In this document: positions 1 to 6,611 of the stretch, piece by piece
Position numbering within the stretch: the stretch's first letter is position 1
Layout: each line of letters begins with the position of its first letter
Notes under the pieces: generated by a model
Told to the model about the DNA's origin: nothing
Database searches by the model: none
The model's input: the letters and a program-made list of their open reading frames with translations, nothing else
Assembly: GCF_036860695.1 (NCBI RefSeq)
Contig: NZ_JAYKGJ010000001.1
Coordinates: forward strand, 186,001-250,000
Source of the DNA: Rosettibacter firmus
Lineage (GTDB): Bacteria > Bacteroidota > Ignavibacteria > Ignavibacteriales > Melioribacteraceae
Direction: 5' to 3'
Length of the DNA: 64,000 nucleotides
Program-made: the position numbers and the translations under genes

Positions 1-352
1 GAGATATCGATTCATCAAGTTCTTTAATTATGTTTATTCTTTTTTTGGATGCTGTTATATTTATAATTTCTATTGTTCTATGAGTAACTTCATTTACAGA
101 AACAGGTTTTAAATTTTCACTCGATTTTCGTGTGAAATCCAATACATCGCTTATTATAAAATTAATTCTTTCGAACGCTTTAATAGATGAAGAAATTGAT
201 TCGTTTATTTCATCGGAAAGTTCATTTTCAAACATCTTCATGTAATCAAGATTTAACTTGATTACAGACAAAGGATTTCTTATTTCATGCAATAATCCAG
301 CCGTTAACTTGCCCAAAATTGTAAGCTTATTATTCTGAACAAAATCTTCCAA
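1..352 (-). CDS. Sensor histidine kinase, partial (C-terminus outside window)
   Basis: The minus strand reads as a histidine-kinase dimerisation domain with the phospho-acceptor motif LLHEIRNPLSVIKLNL near the N-terminus (H of HEIRNP), followed by the helical hairpin that leads toward the ATPase domain, which lies beyond base 1. The frame is closed upstream by a TAA near 367-369, and no ATG lies between that stop and the HEIRNP motif. The start is probably the TTG at 350-352, so the protein appears to begin almost at the DHp domain with no N-terminal sensor or membrane segment. It would autophosphorylate on His and pass phosphate to an unseen response regulator. It lies 116 bp downstream of the epimerase gene on the same strand. 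The histidine-kinase call is firm. The start is weak, and an upstream frameshift that removed a sensor region cannot be excluded. Confidence 0.75.
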   Translation of the reverse strand, partial: MEDFVQNNKLTILGKLTAGLLHEIRNPLSVIKLNLDYMKMFENELSDEINESISSSIKAFERINFIISDVLDFTRKSSENLKPVSVNEVTHRTIEIINITASKKRINIIKELDESIS

Positions 353-468
353 ATCGATTAATTGTTTTTATTTGTTAATAAAAAGAAATAAATTTTTTAT
401 AAAGATACGAAAAGATTTTTATTAATTAAATGCTACTTTTTAGTAATTCAAACTTTTCTTAACTAAAA

Positions 469-1407
469 TTATTTAATGGAATTATCTTTAAAATATTTTA
501 TTGTTTCTTCAAGTCCCTGTTGTAATGTGTATTGTGGAATAAAATTTAATTGTTCCACAGTCTCTTTTATAGAAGCCTGACTATATTTAATATCACCTTT
601 CCGTTCTTTTTCATAAATAATCTTACTTTGACTATTAGTTAGTTTAATTATCTCTTTTGCAATCTCATTAATTGAAATTGATTTACCAAGAGCTACATTA
701 AAAACTCCATTTATATTTGATGTTGCTGCTAAAACATTAGCCAGCACCACATCTTTCACATAAATAAAATCTCTCGTTTGAGTTCCATCTCCATAAATTA
801 TTATTGGTTCATTTTTTAATGCTTTATTTATGAAAATAGGGATTGCAGCTGCATATTGACTTTTAGGATTCTGACGTGGACCAAATACATTGAAATATCT
901 TAACGATACAGTTCCCAATCCGTATTCATCATTATACATTTTCAAATAATATTCACCATCAAGTTTTGTTATACCATAAGGTGATTTAGGATCGGGAATT
1001 GTCTTTATTGTTTTAGGCAATTCTTTATTATCGCCATATACAGCTGCAGAGCTACTAAAAACAACTTTTTTAACTTTATGAAATTTAGCAGCTTCAAGAA
1101 CATTTATTAAACCAATAATATTTATTTCAATACATTCATAAGGTTTTTCGATTGATTCTGGTACAGAAACCAATGCTGCAAGGTGATGAACATAATCCGT
1201 ATTTTTTAAAACATCTAAAACAAGTTCTTTATCTGTAACACTTCCATTATAAAATTTTACATCTGGAAATTTTTCTATATTCGATAAAAAACCTGAACGA
1301 AGATTATCAATCACACAAACTTCTGCACCATTATTCACCCAGTATTCTACAATATGACTGCCAATAAAACCAGCTCCACCTGTTATTACCACTTTTAATT
1401 TTTTCAT
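469..1407 (-). CDS. NAD-dependent UDP-sugar 4-epimerase/dehydratase family (extended SDR)
   Basis: A 312-residue extended short-chain dehydrogenase/reductase. The N-terminal NAD-binding motif TGGAGFIGSH has G10-x-x-G13-x-x-G16, the active-site residues appear as SSSAAVYG (Ser119/120) and Y144-x-x-x-K148, and NVFGPRQNP with QYAAAIP follows. The latter segment is typical of UDP-GlcNAc/UDP-glucose 4-epimerases (GalE/WbpP-like). It probably makes an activated sugar for cell-surface polysaccharide in the cytoplasm. It starts at an ATG 11 bp after the htpG stop, so the two are probably cotranscribed. Exact substrate (UDP-Glc, UDP-GlcNAc or a uronic acid) cannot be told from the sequence. A 4,6-dehydratase is less likely given the motifs. 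Confidence 0.85.
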   Translation of the reverse strand: MKKLKVVITGGAGFIGSHIVEYWVNNGAEVCVIDNLRSGFLSNIEKFPDVKFYNGSVTDKELVLDVLKNTDYVHHLAALVSVPESIEKPYECIEINIIGLINVLEAAKFHKVKKVVFSSSAAVYGDNKELPKTIKTIPDPKSPYGITKLDGEYYLKMYNDEYGLGTVSLRYFNVFGPRQNPKSQYAAAIPIFINKALKNEPIIIYGDGTQTRDFIYVKDVVLANVLAATSNINGVFNVALGKSISINEIAKEIIKLTNSQSKIIYEKERKGDIKYSQASIKETVEQLNFIPQYTLQQGLEETIKYFKDNSIK

Positions 1408-1418
1408 TCAAATACCTT

Positions 1419-3326
1419 TTATAACTTTTTAGCATTTACATATAAATTACTTGCATCTTCCAATATTTTATTTGTTCTTTTTATAAATGAATGAATATCA
1501 TCTAATTCACTTTCGCCAAGTACTGCTAAATCAAATAATTGTTGTGTTGCAGTAACAATAAAATCATCATCAGAATTATTCTTAAATACTTTAATAAGAT
1601 TTTTAATTAAAGTGTTATTTGGATTTACTTCCAGAATCTTTTTCTGTGGTGCAACATTTTTATTTGTCATTCTTAATATCTTTTGCATTGCACTTGTCAT
1701 TTCACTATCCTTCGAAACCAGACATGCTGCACTATCAACCAATCTATTTGATTCAACAACATCAACAACTTTATCACCAAGTATCTTTTTCATCTTTGAT
1801 AGTAAACTACTGAAATGCATTCTATCTTCTTTACTCAATTCTTCTTTTTCAATCTTCTCTTCAGAAACAGTTTTAAATTCTTCAAGCTTTTTGGGATCTA
1901 TTGTTTCAACAGATTTAAACTCATAATCTTTGTATTTTCTTAAAGAAGTAAGAATAATTTCGTCAACTGTATCGTATAGATATAAAACTTCAATTGATTT
2001 TTTCTTGAAAATCTCCATATGTGGCGAAGATTCTATTGCATCTCTATTTACACCTGTTGCATAATAAATTTCTTTTTGATTCTCTAATTTTCGATTAACA
2101 TAATCTTCAAGTGATATTAATTCATTTTCATCTTTACATTTAGATGAATTAAAGCGTAAAAGTTCAATATATTTATCACGATTAGCAAAATCTGTATAAC
2201 CTAATTTGAAAATTTTCCCGTGTTCTTTCCAGAAATTATTGTAACCATCTTTATCATTTTTTGCTTTTTCCTGTAAATACGATAAAACTGTTGTAGTCAC
2301 ACTCGAAGCAATTTTAGTAAAGATAATATTTTCTTGAAGAGTTTCTCTCGAAATATTAAGTGGCAAATCTTCTGAATCTACAACTCCTTTTACAAAACTC
2401 AAATATTCTGGTAATAAATCTTTGTTCTTATGTTGAATTAAAACTCTTCTTACATATAAATCCAGTCCATAATTTTCTCTATCGAGCCAGAAAAATTCAT
2501 TACTTTTTTTAGGAATAAATAATAATGCATTGAATTGAATAGGAGCATCAATTGATTTGTGAATAACATCGGCTGGCTCTTCTGAATCGTAAGTTAAAAA
2601 CTTATAGAACTCGTCGTATTGTTCTTTTTTAATTGAACTTTTAGGTTCACGCCAGATTGCACTTACAGTATTAATTCTTTCTTTATCAATAAAAATTGGA
2701 TAGGAAATAAAATTAGAATGTTTTTTAATTATAGATTCAATACGCCATTTTTCTGCAAATTCGTTAGCATCATCTTTTAAATAAATTTCAATTCTTGTTC
2801 CTCTTGGAATTTTCTCATCCAGTTCAGAGATTTCATATTCACCCATTCCATCCGAACGCCATTGAACTGCTTTATCTTCTGGTCGATATGATCTTGTTTT
2901 AATAATTACTTCTTTTGCAACCATAAAAACAGAATAGAAACCAATTCCAAATTTTCCAATAAGATTATTTACTTCAGATTGAGCTTCTGATAGCAATTTT
3001 AAAAATTCTTCTGTACCAGATTTTGCAATTGTACCAATGTTAGTAACTACTTCATCCCTGTTCATTCCAATACCAGTATCAGAAACAATTAGAAGTTTTT
3101 TCTTTTCATCATTTAGAATTTTTATTTCAAGGGGAAGTTCTCTATCAATTACTTCTGTTCCACGATTTAATTCAAAACGAAGTTTATCGAGAGCATCGGA
3201 TGCATTTGATATAAGTTCTCTTAAAAATATTTCTCTGCTGGTATAAAGTGAGTGAACCAGAATATCTAATAGTTTCTTAACCTCTGCTTTGAATTCATAT
3301 TTTGTTGCGGTAATATTTTCACTCAT
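1419..3326 (-). CDS. htpG: Molecular chaperone HtpG (bacterial Hsp90)
   Basis: A 635-residue Hsp90 of normal bacterial length. The GHKL ATPase domain is complete: ELISNASDALDKLR (residues 37-50, with E37 and N41), DTGIGM (83-88) and GKFGIGFYSVF (about 124-134). The middle domain has the conserved RVLIQ and LPLNISRETLQ segments, and a C-terminal dimerisation domain follows. It is a cytosolic ATP-dependent chaperone. The ATG is preceded by a strong Shine-Dalgarno (GGAGGTG), and a promoter-like pair lies 30-60 bp upstream. The gene follows tatA on the same strand but is separated from it by a repeat array, and it is probably the first gene of a unit with the epimerase. Confidence 0.98.
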   Translation of the reverse strand: MSENITATKYEFKAEVKKLLDILVHSLYTSREIFLRELISNASDALDKLRFELNRGTEVIDRELPLEIKILNDEKKKLLIVSDTGIGMNRDEVVTNIGTIAKSGTEEFLKLLSEAQSEVNNLIGKFGIGFYSVFMVAKEVIIKTRSYRPEDKAVQWRSDGMGEYEISELDEKIPRGTRIEIYLKDDANEFAEKWRIESIIKKHSNFISYPIFIDKERINTVSAIWREPKSSIKKEQYDEFYKFLTYDSEEPADVIHKSIDAPIQFNALLFIPKKSNEFFWLDRENYGLDLYVRRVLIQHKNKDLLPEYLSFVKGVVDSEDLPLNISRETLQENIIFTKIASSVTTTVLSYLQEKAKNDKDGYNNFWKEHGKIFKLGYTDFANRDKYIELLRFNSSKCKDENELISLEDYVNRKLENQKEIYYATGVNRDAIESSPHMEIFKKKSIEVLYLYDTVDEIILTSLRKYKDYEFKSVETIDPKKLEEFKTVSEEKIEKEELSKEDRMHFSSLLSKMKKILGDKVVDVVESNRLVDSAACLVSKDSEMTSAMQKILRMTNKNVAPQKKILEVNPNNTLIKNLIKVFKNNSDDDFIVTATQQLFDLAVLGESELDDIHSFIKRTNKILEDASNLYVNAKKL

Positions 3327-3356
3327 AACACCTCCAGAAAATTCAATTCAATACCG

Positions 3357-3387
3357 CAAAAATAAACAGGTTAATGAATCGCTTCAA
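3357..3387 (-). promoter_or_regulatory. Predicted htpG promoter, Bacteroidota-type
   Basis: On the minus strand TTGAAG (3382-3387) is followed after 17 bp by TATTTTTG (3357-3364), which fits the TTG ... TAnnTTTG pattern of the main sigma factor in Bacteroidota. It lies about 30 bp upstream of the htpG ATG and just downstream of the tandem palindromes. Confidence 0.55.
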
Positions 3388-3416
3388 TCTTAGAATGGAT
3401 TTTTTAGATTTATCCA

Positions 3417-3516
3417 GTTAAGACTTATCTTAATACTTGTCTTTAGAATTGTCTTGTTAAGACTGGTCTTAATAAAGAATTGACTTGTTAAGACTTGTCT
3501 TGTTAAGACTGGTCTT
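3417..3516 (-). repeat. Tandem array of about seven 15-bp palindromic units between tatA and htpG
   Basis: On the minus strand, units of consensus AAGACMAGTCTTAAC follow one another. Three match the consensus fully and four are degenerate or shortened. Each unit is itself an inverted repeat (AAGAC-2 nt-GTCTT). The first unit encodes the last codons and stop of tatA (Asp-Gln-Ser-stop), and the last lies about 30 bp upstream of the htpG -33 element. Confidence 0.85.
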
Positions 3517-3667
3517 TTTTAGAATTATCATCTTCATTAAGTGCTTTCTTGAAAGACCTGATTCCCTGTCCAAGACCTCTCATCAATTCTGGAATTTTTT
3601 TTGCTCCAAAAAGTAAAACCAGCACTAATAATATTAATATTATTTCTGTAGCCCCTAAGTTACCCAT
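3503..3667 (-). CDS. tatA: Sec-independent translocase subunit TatA/TatE
   Basis: A 54-residue protein starting at ATG 3665-3667. It has a short polar N-terminus (MGNLGATE), one hydrophobic helix (about residues 8-20), the hinge [20 protein letters not shown] (FG and P conserved in TatA), then a short amphipathic helix and a charged tail. TatA oligomerises around TatBC to move folded proteins across the inner membrane. The tail is shorter than in most TatA proteins. No tatC is in the window. The last three codons fall inside the AAGAC palindromic repeat array, so repeat expansion may have set the C-terminus. It lies 57 bp after the four-helix membrane protein on the same strand. Confidence 0.9.
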   Translation of the reverse strand: MGNLGATEIILILLVLVLLFGAKKIPELMRGLGQGIRSFKKALNEDDNSKKDQS

Positions 3668-3724
3668 AACTACCTCATATATTCTTACTCAAAATTAAAA
3701 AATATAATTTCCTTAACCAAAAAA

Positions 3725-4216
3725 TTATTCTTTCTTTAAATCATAGAGCGATATAACAACCATTATATAAAATGATAAATACATTAAAATAGCAGATATA
3801 ACTGTAATATAAACAAAATATTCACTAACAAATCTCATTAGCCATATAGAACCAAAAGAAATTATTAGAGAAATTAATGGTTCTATCATTAAAAATAATT
3901 TCCACTTTAAGTTAACTATAGAATTAAAATAAAAAATTAATCCAATAGAAAAGAAAATAAAAGCCAATCCCAGAATGTGATTATGAGTAGTAATCAACAT
4001 TTCTGAAATTGGCTTTGGATAATTTTCAACCATATCAAAATTGTTATCCGAATTTTCTATATTGCCACGAAATCTTTCAATTGCACCTTTTGGAGTAAAA
4101 GAAGTTGTATGTCTTAAAAATACTAATCCAGTTGAAACACCAATAGTGACAACAGAGATGTAAGTTATTAAAAATAATTTCAATGATTTATCTAATGTTC
4201 TAAGAGAAATATTCAT
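3725..4216 (-). CDS. Four-helix integral membrane protein of unknown function, partner of the FMN-binding protein
   Basis: A 163-residue protein with four predicted transmembrane helices at about 13-33, 80-99, 106-127 and 131-158. A loop of about 45 residues between helices 1 and 2 probably faces the periplasm. Helix 2 begins with TTHNHILGLAF, so H78 and H80 sit at the membrane edge and could bind heme or a metal, and H36 is another candidate ligand. Its ATG overlaps the stop of the FMN-binding gene by 4 bp (ATGA), so the two are probably translationally coupled and work together. I do not recognise a named family. A membrane electron carrier that hands electrons to the flavoprotein is an inference from context and the paired histidines. 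Confidence 0.75.
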   Translation of the reverse strand: MNISLRTLDKSLKLFLITYISVVTIGVSTGLVFLRHTTSFTPKGAIERFRGNIENSDNNFDMVENYPKPISEMLITTHNHILGLAFIFFSIGLIFYFNSIVNLKWKLFLMIEPLISLIISFGSIWLMRFVSEYFVYITVISAILMYLSFYIMVVISLYDLKKE

Positions 4217-4731
4217 ATATTATTTTTAATTATTGAATAAAGTATAGAAAGTTTTTTAATACCTGTTGTCACAGAATTAGCAGAAATTGTCGCTCCACTT
4301 ATTGAACTAACATCTTTTCCAACTTTAAATTGTGAGCTCTCGTCTTTACCTTTAAATTGATTTAACCAGTGTTTTTCCTGAACAGCACCGCCATAAGATT
4401 CTCTGTATTTAATAATTTCTGTATCTAATATTTTCCCATCTAAATCAAAAATAACAATGAATGTAATTGGCAAAGATTTTCCCAGAACATTGTCCATCAT
4501 TGCTGTTGCTATTCTTTTATTATTGTAAAATATCTTCCAGACGTAAATATAGTTTGACAAAAATCTTTGTCTGCATTCTCTTTCTATTCTGGTTTTCAAA
4601 GAATCTGGCAAATCATATTTATAAAATTCCAGTTTAATCTCTTTATTAAAAAAACTACGGATTGAATTTTCTGCATCTTCTTTAATATCGGGATTCAATA
4701 ATAAAATTAATAAAATGAAAATGATTCGCAT
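4213..4731 (-). CDS. FMN-binding domain protein, exported or membrane-anchored
   Basis: A 172-residue protein with a hydrophobic N-terminus (IIFILLILLL) that acts as signal or anchor, and a C-terminal FMN_bind domain of the RnfG/NqrC type. YGGAVQEKHWLNQFKGK is followed by DVSSISGATIS. In this family the Thr of the S/T-G-A-T motif takes FMN covalently through the ApbE flavinyltransferase. I prefer the ATG at 4729-4731; a TTG two codons upstream (4735-4737) is the alternative. It lies 19 bp after the porin gene and overlaps the next gene by 4 bp. It is probably a single-domain extracytoplasmic redox carrier. No apbE is in the window. Confidence 0.85.
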   Translation of the reverse strand: MRIIFILLILLLNPDIKEDAENSIRSFFNKEIKLEFYKYDLPDSLKTRIERECRQRFLSNYIYVWKIFYNNKRIATAMMDNVLGKSLPITFIVIFDLDGKILDTEIIKYRESYGGAVQEKHWLNQFKGKDESSQFKVGKDVSSISGATISANSVTTGIKKLSILYSIIKNNI

Positions 4732-4750
4732 AAACAATAACCTATATTAA

Positions 4751-5818
4751 TTAAAACATATAACCTATACCAAGATTAAATAGTTTAGTTTTTTCATTAC
4801 CCAGTTCTCTTGTACGAATTCCATAATCAATTTTTAAAACAACATTATCAACTGGTTTAACTGATAACCCAATCATCCAGTATTTAAAATGATTTTTCTT
4901 TTCAGAATCTCCACCCGCTAAAGTTTTGGCAGCAGTATTATAATCTGAATATCTAATAAATGGGATTATTTTAGTTTCCCAGTCAAGATCTGCGGAGATA
5001 TTATATCCAAAGTCAAAATAAAAACCTTGTGACTTTTGAAGATTATATTTCTCATAGTCAATTGTGCCATATTCAAATATAGCATCTACTCGATTTGTTT
5101 GATATCTTCCGTGAAATTCATAAATATAGATTTTATTTGATGAAGTATCACCATTTGCTTTGTTATAAGTGAATGAACCACCTATCTTTAAGCTTGATAC
5201 TCCTAAATAATCAATTCGAAAATTATAAAGGAGATTTCTGGCATCAGCTTTAAATCCTTTTCTTCTTGCATCTCTGATTGCATTTGATTCACTGAATTTT
5301 TCGCTATTTAAGCCTTCCATTATAGTTACTTTATAATCAAAAGAATTTATTCTGCCATAAAAAGCTATTCCATTACCAGCCCATGTAGTAGGGATTATTC
5401 TTGTATTATAGTCTGGTCTTTCGACACCAAAGAAAAGTGGTGGTTCGTGGATTTCATTAATTAATCCGACTGAAGGTAACACAACTCCAGCCTGAAATCC
5501 CAACCAATCTTTAAAATGAAAATTTACATAAGCCTGTTCTAATTCCAGTTCCCCCTGACCTTCTTCTACGTAATTATGTTCTAATTCCAGTTCTGAGTGG
5601 AAAGACCATTTATCATTCCAGGTATAACCAATAAATGTTACAAATCGATGGAAATCAAGTAAACTCTTTAATGGTTTATTTCCAACTTTTTCATAATTAT
5701 AATGCAATTCCCCATAACCATGAACATAAGTTTCAAAGTTATAGTTTTCACTCTGAGAAAAAGTTTTAATTTGAATTATAATTATAAAAAGGACAAAATG
5801 TAAAAATAACTTATTCAT
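4751..5818 (-). CDS. Outer-membrane porin-like beta-barrel, first gene of the FMN-binding operon
   Basis: A 355-residue protein with a signal peptide (MNKLFLHFVLFIIIIQ, cleavage near residue 22). The rest alternates polar and hydrophobic residues as in a beta-barrel and ends in aromatic residues (LFNLGIGYMF), as outer-membrane barrels usually do. The segments HSELELEHN, ELELEQAYVNF and AGVVLPSVGLINEIHEPP resemble the phosphate-selective porin O/P superfamily. The ATG has a good ribosome-binding site (AGGAG). Its place ahead of an FMN-binding protein and a four-helix membrane protein suggests that the barrel carries the module's substrate. What it transports is not visible. Confidence 0.75.
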   Translation of the reverse strand: MNKLFLHFVLFIIIIQIKTFSQSENYNFETYVHGYGELHYNYEKVGNKPLKSLLDFHRFVTFIGYTWNDKWSFHSELELEHNYVEEGQGELELEQAYVNFHFKDWLGFQAGVVLPSVGLINEIHEPPLFFGVERPDYNTRIIPTTWAGNGIAFYGRINSFDYKVTIMEGLNSEKFSESNAIRDARRKGFKADARNLLYNFRIDYLGVSSLKIGGSFTYNKANGDTSSNKIYIYEFHGRYQTNRVDAIFEYGTIDYEKYNLQKSQGFYFDFGYNISADLDWETKIIPFIRYSDYNTAAKTLAGGDSEKKNHFKYWMIGLSVKPVDNVVLKIDYGIRTRELGNEKTKLFNLGIGYMF

Positions 5819-5857
5819 AACTGCTCCTATTTTTTTAAAAGAATAATTTATTTAGAC

Positions 5858-5887
5858 TAAATATAAATAATAATTATAAAATAGCAA
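5858..5887 (-). promoter_or_regulatory. Candidate promoter of the porin/FMN-binding operon
   Basis: On the minus strand TTGCTA (5882-5887) and TATATTTA (5858-5865) are 16 bp apart, close to the TTG ... TAnnTTTG pattern and 40-70 bp upstream of the porin ATG. AT-rich context makes chance matches likely. Confidence 0.4.
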
Positions 5888-6159
5888 ATATTTTTTATAA
5901 ATTTTATTTAATTTTTTTGTGAGTAAATAAGAATTTCAATTATTAAGTTTCATAGATTTAGATGAGGTGTTCCAATTAAGCGACCAAATTAACTGGGATT
6001 TTAAGTAAATTTATTATTAAATGGGAATTTAAGTATTATTCAAAATGGATTTTAGTTTTCCCTTATTAAGTAACTAACTATAAAATATTTTTTAAGGCTG
6101 GCAATATAACTTTAATATACTATCCATATGTTTGTAAGATGGTAATTAATTATAACAAT

Positions 6160-6219
6160 CGAGAAATATGCGATCGGGATCGAGAAATAAACGAGAATGA
6201 GCGAGAAATGAGCGAGAAA
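6160..6219 (+). repeat. Degenerate GAGCGAGAAAT direct repeats
   Basis: About five spaced copies of a CGAGAAAT-like word (CGAGAAATA, CGAGAAATA, CGAGAATGA, CGAGAAATGA, CGAGAAAG) that run straight into the 11-bp repeat array. The copies at the right end are 10-11 bp apart. Confidence 0.6.
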
Positions 6220-6308
6220 GTAACGAATTTGTAGCGAGTTTGTAGCGAATCAGTAACGAATTTGTAACGAATTTGTAACGAGTTTGTAGCGGGTTAGTAA
6301 AGAATTTA
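6220..6308 (+). repeat. 11-bp tandem repeat, about eight copies
   Basis: Consensus GTAACGAATTT, with variants such as GTAGCGAGTTT and GTAGCGAATCA, repeated head to tail without spacers for 89 bp. A unit near one helical turn keeps every copy on the same face of the DNA. It is a simple tandem repeat, not CRISPR. Confidence 0.85.
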
Positions 6309-6441
6309 CTCTAAAATTTCAATCATTTAAATATTAGGTTATTTTTATACTTTTTTAGTTAGTAAGCTAAAAACTATTTAGTTTAATTTGTCTGAGCTGG
6401 ATTACTTAATTTTTATTAACCTCTATTTTTTTACGTTTTTT

Positions 6442-6498
6442 GTGTTCCTGAGTGTTCTTAATGGTTATTTTATTAACCACTTAGGACAGTTAGAGCAC
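6442..6498. repeat. Imperfect long inverted repeat with arms of about 25 bp
   Basis: The left arm (6442-6467) and right arm (6474-6498) pair around a 6-bp loop with a perfect TGGTTA/TAACCA core and several mismatches further out. The arm text (CTTAATGGTTA, TAACCACTTAGGACA) resembles intergenic palindromes seen dispersed in many bacterial genomes. There is no T-run, so a terminator is unlikely. Confidence 0.55.
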
Positions 6499-6611
6499 TA
6501 TGAGATAATCCTCTCTTTCAATGATTTTTATCTAATATTTTCTATTAAATAAAATTTAATCTTTCTAATAAGTTTAGAATTTCAATAAATCTTTGCTGAT
6601 TACAAATATTT

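Larger units (their letters stand above)
5819..6611. other. 793-bp gene-free region between the porin operon and the defence island
   Basis: No convincing coding sequence on either strand. It holds the porin-operon promoter at its left end, two kinds of short direct repeat (6160-6308) and a long imperfect inverted repeat (6442-6498). The remainder is AT-rich DNA in which I see nothing. It marks the left edge of the defence island, downstream of the SIR2 operon. Confidence 0.7.

Noticed and set aside
1612-1926. 104-residue plus-strand reading frame inside htpG
   Set aside because: Antisense shadow of a highly conserved gene; hydrophobic and Ser/Phe-rich composition as expected from the complement of Lys/Glu-rich codons.
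6160-6308. Possible CRISPR array
   Set aside because: The repeats are 8-11 bp and contiguous, with no unique spacers and no cas genes nearby.
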